Shown here piece after piece: positions 6,832 to 13,812 of a stretch of 17,912 bases of DNA. The first letter of the stretch is position 1. Every line of letters begins with the position of its first letter. The DNA is from an uncultured Clostridia bacterium (GTDB lineage: Bacteria > Bacillota > Clostridia > Christensenellales > UBA1242). The position numbers and the translations under genes are program-made. Under the pieces are notes generated by a model. That model was given only the letters and a program-made list of their open reading frames with translations. It was not told the origin of the DNA and did not search any database. The stretch spans positions 1 through 17,912 of the forward strand of contig CALWAB010000033.1 in assembly GCA_944372745.1 (NCBI GenBank), given 5' to 3'.

Positions 6832-7085
6832 TAATTATCTACTTTTCTCTAAACTAAATATAACAAATTCAAAAAATAGTTCAGTGTTCTTGAGTCAACG
6901 AATGTAATATTCAACTAGTTTCGTACTAATAACAATTTTTTAAATTTTTGCAAAACAAAAAATAGTAATTAGAATAAAATCAAATACTACCTAAAGCAAA
7001 CTCCTTAAATTATTCATTTTGAATAAATATAATAGTGCTTAAATCATCATTTAATTATATAAAATAACACACTATGTATTATATT
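6832..7085. other. AT-rich gap between the small gene and arsR-type gene
   Basis: I see no gene here on either strand. It contains a perfect 7-bp inverted repeat TTATTCA/TGAATAA (7010-7026) without a clear T-run. That is a weak candidate for the end of the regulator's transcript. Confidence 0.4.
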
Positions 7086-7439
7086 TTAGCGTCTTTCTAA
7101 CAAATGTTCAATTCCAGATAGCATTAAATCATTTATTATATAATTTGAAGCACTATATAATATTATTTTCCCTTCTCTGCGTGAATTTACTAATTTTTGA
7201 TTCTTTAGCATTTTTAATTGATGCGATAAAGTCGTTTGATTAATCCCTAGTATATTAGAAATATCACTTACACACATTTCAGACAATGCCAACGCCGACA
7301 ATACTCTTATACGCGTCGTGTCAGCAAAAACCGCAAAGAAATCTGCAAGTTGCTGTAAAATCTTACCTTCGGGTAAATATATGTTCAATTCGTCCAAAGT
7401 CTGCTCATCTGCTTTTAATAACCTCAATTGATTATCCAT
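7086..7439 (-). CDS. ArsR/SmtB-family winged-helix transcriptional repressor
   Basis: 117 residues, typical family length. The winged-helix domain spans about 28-100: ADFFAVFADTTRIRVLSAL, then the alpha-3 segment EMCVSDIS, the recognition helix NQTTLSHQLKMLK, and the wing RREGKIILYSAS. Family members usually dissociate from DNA on binding metal. Here the alpha-3 motif usually written ELCVCD reads EMCVSD, with only one Cys. The alpha-5 site known from SmtB/CzrA (D-x-H...H-x-x-E) retains only the distal H and E (IEHLLE). Metal sensing is therefore doubtful, and it could respond to another signal. Start supported by GGAGG 6 bases before the ATG. The AI-2E family gene is divergently oriented and could be regulated by it, but the spacing is about 300 bases. 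Confidence 0.92.
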   Translation of the reverse strand: MDNQLRLLKADEQTLDELNIYLPEGKILQQLADFFAVFADTTRIRVLSALALSEMCVSDISNILGINQTTLSHQLKMLKNQKLVNSRREGKIILYSASNYIINDLMLSGIEHLLERR

Positions 7440-7466
7440 AATTCGCCTCCATTGTAAATAAATGAT

Positions 7467-7495
7467 ACTATATAGCGTCTAAAAAACAATGTAAA
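7467..7495 (-). promoter_or_regulatory. Promoter of the ArsR-type gene
   Basis: Minus-strand -35 TTTACA (7490-7495), a 17-base spacer, and -10 TATAGT (7467-7472). A perfect long inverted repeat begins 4 bases upstream of the -35, the position expected for an operator or an insulating terminator. Confidence 0.6.
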
Positions 7496-7499
7496 AAAA

Positions 7500-7534
7500 G
7501 ACAAATGTTTTGACATTATCACAAAACATTTGTC
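7500..7534. promoter_or_regulatory. Perfect 13-bp inverted repeat upstream of the ArsR-type promoter
   Basis: GACAAATGTTTTG (7500-7512) and CAAAACATTTGTC (7522-7534) are exact reverse complements with a 9-base loop. On the minus strand a T-run follows (plus A-run 7493-7499), so it has full intrinsic terminator form. No minus-strand gene lies upstream for it to terminate. It may block antisense transcription from the AI-2E side, or act as an operator for the repressor. Confidence 0.65.
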
Positions 7535-7746
7535 GAAGTAATAAAAATATTATGCTTTTTATTCGTTTTTTAAATTAAAAATATAATTTTTATAAAGTTT
7601 GAATATTTAAAATCTTCACCATTATTAATACATAAATTACAATTTAAAAAATCACAATTCATAAATAAGACAAATTAAATAAGATAATTAAAAGTGTTCT
7701 TTAGAAATTTTAGTATAATAAATGCACATTTACACAAACTTTATCT
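7535..7746. other. AT-rich gap with -10 element of the AI-2E family gene
   Basis: A consensus TATAAT (plus strand, 7714-7719) predicts transcription from about 7726, 21 bases before ATG 7747. No good -35 is seen at the right spacing and no ribosome binding site precedes the ATG. I see nothing else here. Confidence 0.45.
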
Positions 7747-8928
7747 ATGATAAGAAAATATACTAAGGTTATTGAATCTCCAAAGAAAAGCAAAATTAAA
7801 AAATATATTTTATGGATTTCAATCATTGCCCTATCCCTTTTGATTGCAGGACTATTATTAAAACCACTTTCTACGATTTTGACAAAACTAATGATAGGGC
7901 TTTTGCCATTTTTTATTGCTTTAATAATTGTATACATTCTCAAACAGCCACGAAAGTTAATAGCAAATAAGTTATTGAAAAACACTTTTTCACACGCAAA
8001 AAATCCACAAAAAGTGCGTATGAATATTGCATTATTTGTCGTATTTATTTTATTTATCGCCCTACTCATTGGCATCTTTTGGCTTATTGTACCTAAAATC
8101 ATTAACATTATTGAAGATGTCATCACAAATTCAGACAATTACATAAATAAATTAAAAGACCAACTCATTTCTTTATTAGACAAAATGCCATATTTACAAA
8201 ACTTCATAAATGAGAACACAATTGACACACAACTAGACAAACTAATCGACACATTAGGTGAATATAAAGACAACCTACCACAAATTATATCCAATGTGGG
8301 TAGCAGTTTGCTAAATATATTTAATTTACTATTAATTGGAATAATTTTTGCATTTCTAATTCTTCTAAACATTGATAAATACAAATCAGCATTTAACAAA
8401 TTATATTCCGCATATAAGACGCCAACTCAAGTGTATCGAACGACAAATTTTATACACAAGGCAGACAAAATATTTGTTGATTATGGATTTTGCAAACTCA
8501 TAGAAGGAATAATTATACTATTGACTGTAACTATTGGCTTAATCATTTGCGGGTCAAAGATGCCGTTTGAACTTGCAATATTTATGGCACTTTTAAATGT
8601 AATTCCATACATTGGACCTATTATTGCACTTGTTCCAATATTGCTTGTAAATTTAGTACTTTCATCTGTAAATACCGCTTTAATTTCAACTCTTGTAGCA
8701 GTATTAATTGTAATTTTTGTCACAAGTTTTATCACTCCACTCATAGTTGGCAAAAAAATAAAGATAGACATTTTCACAGTGTTACTTTCTCTCACAATTG
8801 GTGGTGCATTATTTGGTGCAATTGGTATGATTCTCGCCCCACCTATCACGGCAGTTATTATTTATAGTATTAAAAATGCAGTCAATAATAAGTTACTCAA
8901 TCAATATTATACTAATAGAAAAACTTAA
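7747..8928 (+). CDS. AI-2E family (PerM/YdiK/YtvI-like) membrane protein
   Basis: 393 residues with the family's pattern: two N-terminal helices (about 20-38 and 47-65), one at about 93-117, a soluble amphipathic region at about 118-185, then helices at about 186-208, 250-270, 273-302, 308-335 and 340-377. Characteristic motifs are NVIPYIGPIIALVP (284-297) and FGAIGMILAPPITAVI (356-371). Members are polytopic exporters or antiporters; the name comes from an autoinducer-2 exporter, but most members have no known substrate and none can be assigned here. It is the only clear plus-strand gene, monocistronic, facing the DUF5685 gene. No upstream in-frame start is possible because a stop lies at 7717. 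The lack of a ribosome binding site is unusual beside its neighbours. Confidence 0.93.
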   Translation: MIRKYTKVIESPKKSKIKKYILWISIIALSLLIAGLLLKPLSTILTKLMIGLLPFFIALIIVYILKQPRKLIANKLLKNTFSHAKNPQKVRMNIALFVVFILFIALLIGIFWLIVPKIINIIEDVITNSDNYINKLKDQLISLLDKMPYLQNFINENTIDTQLDKLIDTLGEYKDNLPQIISNVGSSLLNIFNLLLIGIIFAFLILLNIDKYKSAFNKLYSAYKTPTQVYRTTNFIHKADKIFVDYGFCKLIEGIIILLTVTIGLIICGSKMPFELAIFMALLNVIPYIGPIIALVPILLVNLVLSSVNTALISTLVAVLIVIFVTSFITPLIVGKKIKIDIFTVLLSLTIGGALFGAIGMILAPPITAVIIYSIKNAVNNKLLNQYYTNRKT

Positions 8929-8929
8929 T

Positions 8930-9020
8930 AACTTCTATTATAGAAGTTCAATACAAGCCATTATTACACTAAAAAAAATATCCTTAGAATGTTATCAAAC
9001 TAAGGATAATATTTATTTTT
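8930..9020. terminator. Tandem hairpins, bidirectional terminator between convergent genes
   Basis: A perfect 8-bp hairpin AACTTCTA/TAGAAGTT (8930-8948) follows the AI-2E stop immediately. A second perfect hairpin TATCCTTAG/CTAAGGATA (8979-9008) is followed on the plus strand by ATATTTATTTTT. On the minus strand it is followed by an eight-T run, so the second hairpin can end both converging transcripts. Confidence 0.8.
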
Positions 9021-9121
9021 ATAAAGTTCACTTGCGTATGACACTTTAGAATATTGTCACATACAAAATAAATTATTTAATAATTAATTGCAAATTTTTA
9101 TTAGAAACAAATGTATATCAT

Positions 9122-9967
9122 TTAATCAACTTTTTTAGCATACTTATAAGAAGCCTTTAGTCCATCAGTGAAGAGATTTTCAAAAATAGTATTAGGGTCA
9201 TCTTTAGGCTTCAATTCATTGTAAACACTATTTATGCTTTGATATATTTCTTCAAAAATTGCATTAACTTCATCATTTTTGTTCAATAATAATGCTTTTT
9301 TAGTTTTGAAGTTCCCAAATTTGTATACAAAAGCGTTGTAACGCTTTTTCTTTATATCGCTTTCATAGTCATCTAATGCGTCTACAAAATAGACATACCT
9401 TCCTAAGTGAAAAAATAAATCACTCAAGGCATCCGCCCCACACGCCTTAGTCATAGCACTTAAAATATCCCCTGAAATGTCCATCAAATGAAAAAGTGAA
9501 TCTTTGCCTTCACTCTCCAATTTCTGTGTTTCTTTTAATAGATTATTCAATATAGAATCAAATTCAGGCAAATTTTCTTTTGCCTTTTTGTAAACCTTTT
9601 TATAAAAACCACGCATACTTTTTTTTGTCAAACTGCGTTTCTCGTCTTTACAATCATCAAGCAATTTATAATAAGATATTAAAATAGTAGCACTGCTAAT
9701 TCTTTTACTCAATTCATCATCAACATATGCAATGTGTCTTTTTGTAAAAGGATGCAAAAAACAGCGTTGGCTGGCAATATCAATGGTAGTATCTAATACA
9801 CTTGTTACTAACATATAAGCATAAGTGCAATCAAGATTTGTAAATATTCTGGCGGTATTGCCAAAATTCTTCTTTAAAGCCATACATAGCCCACAATAAA
9901 AAGCCCCTACTATGTCACGCTCTTGAACGGTCAATTTATTTTCATCGCAAGAAATATACCCAAACAT
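9122..9967 (-). CDS. DUF5685 family protein
   Basis: 281 residues, all-helical by appearance. It matches the DUF5685 pattern: MFGY start, FYCGLCMAL (C25, C28), RCFLHPF (68-74), ISYYKLLDDCKDE (97-109) and YFVDALDDYESDIKKKRYN (193-211). The two acidic helices LLDDxxDE and DALDDYExD, the second followed by a basic KKKRYN, recall the metal/diphosphate sites of all-alpha isoprenoid synthases. That resemblance is my inference, and no reaction can be assigned. The conserved Cys pairs and HP suggest a metal site near the N-terminus. An AAGGA lies 8 bases before the ATG as a weak ribosome binding site. The gene is downstream of prfA by 155 bases with no obvious terminator between them, so it might be cotranscribed. 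Its terminator is at 8979-9008. Confidence 0.85.
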   Translation of the reverse strand: MFGYISCDENKLTVQERDIVGAFYCGLCMALKKNFGNTARIFTNLDCTYAYMLVTSVLDTTIDIASQRCFLHPFTKRHIAYVDDELSKRISSATILISYYKLLDDCKDEKRSLTKKSMRGFYKKVYKKAKENLPEFDSILNNLLKETQKLESEGKDSLFHLMDISGDILSAMTKACGADALSDLFFHLGRYVYFVDALDDYESDIKKKRYNAFVYKFGNFKTKKALLLNKNDEVNAIFEEIYQSINSVYNELKPKDDPNTIFENLFTDGLKASYKYAKKVD

Positions 9968-10122
9968 ATCTTCTTATCCTTTTAGTATATAAATTTGAAG
10001 TGGACTGCCGCACCTTAGCATATCGCGAACTTATTGATACTAGATAATAAAACTAAGCCAATTATATATTGCTAAATGTTAGTACTCGCAGTATGTTTAA
10101 TATGCTTAAATTAAATATTCTA

Positions 10123-11184
10123 TCAATCTTTTTTCCCGTGTAATTGCTCTTCTATTGCCGCTTGAGTAAGTGCGTCAATAATTTCGTCTATTTCGCCTTC
10201 CATTATTTGTGGCAAATTGTATAAAGTCAAATTTATTCTGTGGTCTGTCACCCTAGATTGTGGGAAATTATAAGTACGGATACGCTCACTGCGGTCACCT
10301 GTACCTACTTGACATTTACGCTTCTCAGCATACTCAGCGTCCGCTTGTGCTTTATAAAAGTCATAAAGTTTACTTTTTAAGATTCGCATAGCCTTTTCTC
10401 TATTTTGTATTTGGGAACGCTCATCTTGGCAAGTAACTATCATACCTGTAGGCAAATGGACTATACGCACAGCAGAATCTGTCGTATTGACCGATTGTCC
10501 ACCTGCTCCACTACTGCGACATACATCAATGCGTAAATCTTTGTCTTCAATTTTGACATCGACATCTTCATTTTCAGGCAAAACTGCCACTGTAACAGTA
10601 GAAGTATGCACTCTACCACCAGATTCAGTTTCAGGCACTCTTTGTACTCTATGTACCCCGCTCTCAAATTTAAATTTTGAATAAACGCCTTTCCCATTTA
10701 TTGTACAAGCGACTTCTTTTACCCCTCCAACTCCTGTTTCTGAAAGGTTGACAATATTCATTTTAAAGTGATGTTTTTCAGCAAATTTTTGGTACATTCT
10801 CAATAGTTCCCCAGCGAACAAACTTGCTTCATCACCACCTGCTCCGCCTCTAATTTCTAAAATTACATTCTTTTCATCGTCTTCATCTTTGTCAATCAAT
10901 GCCACTTCAATTTCTTTCTCAAGTGCTTCCATTAATTTTCTATTTTTTTCTAATTCTTCACTGAAAATATCTCTCAGTTCTGCATCTTGTTCTGTCTTAA
11001 GAATTTCTTTCGCTTCTTCAATTTCCTTATTAAGTTTTTCGCGTCTATTGTGCAATTCCACATATTCGCCCAAACTCGCTTGCTCTTTTGCAAGCCTTTC
11101 ATAGTCGCGTCTATCTAAATTTGTATTCATAAGTTCTTCATTAATTTCATTATATCTATTTACATAACTTTCTAATTTGTCCAT
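10123..11184 (-). CDS. prfA: Peptide chain release factor 1
   Basis: RF1 recognises UAA and UAG in the ribosomal A site and triggers peptide release. 353 residues, normal length. An N-terminal helical domain (1-100) is followed by IRGGAGGDEA (111-120), the codon-recognition tripeptide region RVPETESGGRVHTST (182-196, PET as in Bacillus-type RF1), and the catalytic GGQ (228-230) within SSGAGGQSVN. Gln230 is the residue methylated by PrmC, encoded just upstream. GAGG lies 8 bases before the ATG. It has its own promoter (11215-11243). Normally prmC and prfA are adjacent; here element copy 2 lies between them. Confidence 0.98.
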   Translation of the reverse strand: MDKLESYVNRYNEINEELMNTNLDRRDYERLAKEQASLGEYVELHNRREKLNKEIEEAKEILKTEQDAELRDIFSEELEKNRKLMEALEKEIEVALIDKDEDDEKNVILEIRGGAGGDEASLFAGELLRMYQKFAEKHHFKMNIVNLSETGVGGVKEVACTINGKGVYSKFKFESGVHRVQRVPETESGGRVHTSTVTVAVLPENEDVDVKIEDKDLRIDVCRSSGAGGQSVNTTDSAVRIVHLPTGMIVTCQDERSQIQNREKAMRILKSKLYDFYKAQADAEYAEKRKCQVGTGDRSERIRTYNFPQSRVTDHRINLTLYNLPQIMEGEIDEIIDALTQAAIEEQLHGKKD

Positions 11185-11214
11185 AATTTTTCCTCAAAAT
11201 AAATATTATTATAC

Positions 11215-11243
11215 ATTATACTATAAAGATAAGAAAAAGACAA
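11215..11243 (-). promoter_or_regulatory. prfA promoter, with its -35 inside the element's flanking repeat
   Basis: Minus-strand -35 TTGTCT (11238-11243), a 17-base spacer, and consensus -10 TATAAT (11215-11220). The -35 is also part of the direct repeat bordering element copy 2, and forms one arm of the palindromic target hairpin. Confidence 0.65.
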
Positions 11244-11252
11244 GTATTGTTT
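11238..11252. repeat. Left direct repeat flanking element copy 2
   Basis: AGACAAGTATTGTTT matches AGACAAGTATTGTCTT at 11546-11561 except for one missing C. The pair brackets the element and overlaps a 7-bp palindrome. Confidence 0.7.
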
Positions 11253-11545
11253 CAGACTGTAGACAAATCGTTTCTAGGGGATTTCATCCCCTAGAAACCC
11301 AGACAAGGACAGATGTCCTTGACCTGTAGTCTTAGGAAGTGACACTAGCCAACTTTAGTACTAAAACTTAAAAAATATATTTTCTTAGTGTGTTTCACAC
11401 ACTAAGTATATTATTTAAGTACTAAGTTGTGACTATGTACTAACCAAAGACCACGCCACGGTGGGGCATCCCACCAGCTTTTTGCTATCTCTTTGAGTTT
11501 AATTCAATTTTATTGATTTTTTTATTTGTATTTGTCTATACTCTC
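11253..11545 (+). mobile_element. Structured non-coding repeat element, copy 2 (about 293 bases)
   Basis: This is the second, diverged copy in the same orientation as 6284-6582. Left end CAGACTGTAGACAAAT (11253-11268) pairs in part with ATTTGTCTA (11530-11538). Hairpins at equivalent positions: H1 GTTTCTAGGGGAT/ATCCCCTAGAAAC (11270-11298, 13 bp); H2 CAAGGAC/GTCCTTG (11304-11321); H3 CTTAGTGTGT/ACACACTAAG (11384-11406); H4 GGTGGG/CCCACC (11460-11475), followed by AGCTTTTTGCTATC. Shared blocks: TTGACCTGTAGTCTTAGG, ACTAGCCA (11344-11351), palindrome TTTAGTACTAAA (11354-11365), and TTTGAGTTTAATTCAATTTT (11503-11522). It has no open frame. It separates prmC from prfA. Confidence 0.65.
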
Positions 11546-11561
11546 AGACAAGTATTGTCTT
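11546..11561. repeat. Right direct repeat flanking element copy 2
   Basis: AGACAAGTATTGTCTT, the partner of 11238-11252. It lies 11 bases after the prmC stop on the minus strand and still folds as AGACAA/TTGTCT, but its T-run is now on the far side of the element. Joining the flanks without the element gives AAGACAA-TAC-TTGTCTT followed by TTTCTT, a plausible weak terminator for prmC. Confidence 0.65.
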
Positions 11562-11572
11562 AGAGTTTAAAT

Positions 11573-13303
11573 TCATTTTGATTTTAAGGTAGCATATATC
11601 ACTCTTTCTATCCCTTGATAATCAAGTCTCATTCCTATATTGTCAAAATCTTGCATTAAAATTTTTTTTACTTCATCAAATTGTCCTTTACCTAGTTCAA
11701 AGTATATTTTACCGCCCACATTTAAATGATTTGGTGCTTGTGCAATTATTGCCCTATAAAAATCAAGCCCATCCGTTCCACCATCTAAAGCTAAATGTGG
11801 GTCATAATTCGACACTTCCAATGTGTCAATTTCACTTGTTTTAATATACGGCGGATTAGATACAATAATATCATACTTTTGTTCGCCCAATTTAGAAAAC
11901 AAATCAGATTGCAAAAATAACACTTTCGCATTGAGTCTATCAGCATTTATCCTAGCCATTGCTATAGCACTTTCATTTATATCTACTCCTACCACATTAC
12001 AGTCTGTCATCTTTGATATAGTGATAGCAATACAACCACTTCCCGTACACATATCTAAAACATTCAAACCACTTGCACCTACTTTAATATCTTTTAGCAC
12101 TGTTTCAACTAAAATTTCCGTATCAAAGCGTGGTATTAAGGTTTCATCATTGAGTTCAAATTCAAAGCCATAAAAATTTGCGTGCCCAAAAATTCTTTGA
12201 AGTGGCTCTCCTTTTTTTCTCAATTCCGCATACTCACGCACGCGTTCTAAATCTTTAGGTGCAATGTACTTTATAGTTTTTAGTTCCGCACGATTGCACT
12301 TCAAGACTTCACAAAATATCCAATCTACATCACTTTCATCGGTTATATTGTTTGCCAAAAATTCTTCGCGTAATTTTTGCCATTCATAAATTAAATTATG
12401 TTCCAAAATGTCTTCATCTTTATCATTCATCATTAGCACCTCTTTAAGTGTAACTATTGCACACATTATACTCCGTTCGTCCGTATCCTTATGCAAAAGT
12501 GCTTGTATCCAATAAGAAGGCTTAGAGATAAAACGAACAAATTTATTGTCATATTGATTTAAAAATACAAATACTTCATATACTGCACTCAATATAATAG
12601 CAAACAATACTGTTTTGTATATTAAATTAAGCCAAAAATTAGATTCATAAAAAAGTGGCAACGCATATATTGAAAGTATTATTGTGATAAATACAATGGA
12701 AAATGGATTAAAAAAATATCTAGGTTTTTCTTCTGCCACCACATCTACATCTAAACTTTTATGGTTTCGCAAAGCACTCATTGCTTTATTGACGGCATTT
12801 TGTAAGTGAAAATATGTTTTACCAAAACGAGACAAAATATATGTCAACAAAATTAATATGATAACAGTAAAAGTGGAATTGACAATATTAAAAATTAATG
12901 AGCGTACTACTACATAATTAAGAGCTTCAAATATTGAAATTGTGATAAAATTTGGTAATTGAACAAGCAACAACGCCCCCAAAACACCTGCATACACAGC
13001 ACCTAAAATACAAACTATATATTTAACAATTGTCACAAGCACATTATATGTAGTAATTTTATTATGCTCTCTAACAATTTCTTTAGATACAAAGTAACCC
13101 AAAATTGCGTTTTTAATAGCAATGATAACAAATATAAGTGCTCTAATAAACGGAAATTTTCTCAAGCGGGCATCATTTTTTGTTCTAAGTATTCGACAAA
13201 CTATGCGTGAATCATAATCCACACCCACTGCTAAATAATTATTGTAGAGATAACATACTCCTCTACTTACAGAAAAACCAGCAATATTTACATTCTTATC
13301 CAT
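11573..13303 (-). CDS. prmC: DUF1385 membrane domain fused to PrmC, release factor glutamine methyltransferase
   Basis: 576 residues from ATG 13303. A TTG at 13309 is in frame, but the ATG has TTAGG upstream. Residues 1 to about 290 are a DUF1385 (YqhQ-like) membrane region with about five hydrophobic segments, KFPFIRALIFVIIAIKN near 50-65, and the family's closing AIVTLKEVL (282-290). The usual GGQAVIEGVMMR start is degenerate (NIAGFSVSRGV). Residues about 291-576 are PrmC: EPLQRIFGHANFYGFEF, LIPRFDTEIL, AdoMet motif LDMCTGSGCIAI (416-427), and catalytic NPPY (483-486). PrmC methylates the GGQ glutamine of RF1/RF2. The two are separate neighbouring genes in many Clostridia. Here no stop separates them, so the methyltransferase would be tethered to the membrane unless an internal start (ATGs at the junction) is used. 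Confidence 0.93.
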   Translation of the reverse strand: MDKNVNIAGFSVSRGVCYLYNNYLAVGVDYDSRIVCRILRTKNDARLRKFPFIRALIFVIIAIKNAILGYFVSKEIVREHNKITTYNVLVTIVKYIVCILGAVYAGVLGALLLVQLPNFITISIFEALNYVVVRSLIFNIVNSTFTVIILILLTYILSRFGKTYFHLQNAVNKAMSALRNHKSLDVDVVAEEKPRYFFNPFSIVFITIILSIYALPLFYESNFWLNLIYKTVLFAIILSAVYEVFVFLNQYDNKFVRFISKPSYWIQALLHKDTDERSIMCAIVTLKEVLMMNDKDEDILEHNLIYEWQKLREEFLANNITDESDVDWIFCEVLKCNRAELKTIKYIAPKDLERVREYAELRKKGEPLQRIFGHANFYGFEFELNDETLIPRFDTEILVETVLKDIKVGASGLNVLDMCTGSGCIAITISKMTDCNVVGVDINESAIAMARINADRLNAKVLFLQSDLFSKLGEQKYDIIVSNPPYIKTSEIDTLEVSNYDPHLALDGGTDGLDFYRAIIAQAPNHLNVGGKIYFELGKGQFDEVKKILMQDFDNIGMRLDYQGIERVIYATLKSK

Positions 13304-13440
13304 AGGCAAACCTAATGAATATTATTGCCCAAATTAAACTTTTATATAAATGTTCTTCGTCAACAATGGGAATAAAATATACAAAACAATTTAAAGTATC
13401 ACTTCAAGAAATTTTAACCCCCAAATATTATAGAACCTAT

Positions 13441-13472
13441 ATAAAAATATAAGTCGGACTGAGCCGACTTAT
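13441..13472 (-). terminator. rpmE terminator
   Basis: On the minus strand, ATAAGTCGG and CCGACTTAT form a perfect 9-bp stem with a 6-base loop (13449-13472), followed by ATTTTTAT. It starts 1 base after the rpmE stop. This largely separates rpmE from the DUF1385/prmC gene. Confidence 0.88.
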
Positions 13473-13473
13473 C

Positions 13474-13680
13474 TTATTGTAAATTGTACTTTTTCTTAAA
13501 TTGTTCTACACGACCTGCTGTGTCGACAATCTTTCTATTCCCTGTATAATGAGGATGACACTTGCTACAAATATCTACTTTCATAGTGTCACCATCTACT
13601 GTTGACTTTGTCTTGAAAGTAGCACCACAAGCACATACCACAGTAACATTGTGATAATTTGGATGTATTCCCTTTTTCAT
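13474..13680 (-). CDS. rpmE: Ribosomal protein bL31
   Basis: 68 residues, the zinc-type (C+) form of bL31. CACG near residues 16-19 and CSKCHPHYTG near 37-46 supply the Cys ligands, and MKKGIHPNYH at the start and RVEQFKKKY near the end are diagnostic. It binds the large subunit and contributes to the intersubunit bridge at the central protuberance. AAAGGAG lies 6 bases before the ATG. It has a consensus promoter and its own terminator. The order rpmE, DUF1385, prmC, prfA is conserved in Clostridia. Confidence 0.97.
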   Translation of the reverse strand: MKKGIHPNYHNVTVVCACGATFKTKSTVDGDTMKVDICSKCHPHYTGNRKIVDTAGRVEQFKKKYNLQ

Positions 13681-13714
13681 AATTGTTCTCCTTTAATCTT
13701 TACTTAGTTCATAA

Positions 13715-13743
13715 ATTTTAATACATTTTAGTAATTTTGTCAA
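13715..13743 (-). promoter_or_regulatory. rpmE promoter
   Basis: Minus-strand consensus -35 TTGACA (13738-13743), a 17-base spacer, and -10 TAAAAT (13715-13720), the best promoter match in the window. I see no clear terminator between the leucine-rich-repeat gene stop (13813) and this promoter. Confidence 0.8.
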
Positions 13744-13812
13744 GGACTTTATACTATTTTTTTGTAAATTGTGTATACCTAAATTTATAATTTATTGTTT
13801 TTTATACTTTAA

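Noticed and set aside
7710..8138. Minus-strand frame of 142 residues overlapping the AI-2E gene
   Set aside because: The plus-strand protein has clear family motifs; this frame has no ribosome binding site and its composition is that of an antisense shadow.
9968..10122. Another copy of the structured element between prfA and the DUF5685 gene
   Set aside because: Only isolated short words such as TACTAGA and AGTACT match; no ordered hairpins or flanking repeats.
11253..11545. Riboswitch controlling prfA
   Set aside because: The prfA promoter lies between the element and the gene, so the element is not part of the prfA leader; on the plus strand no gene follows.
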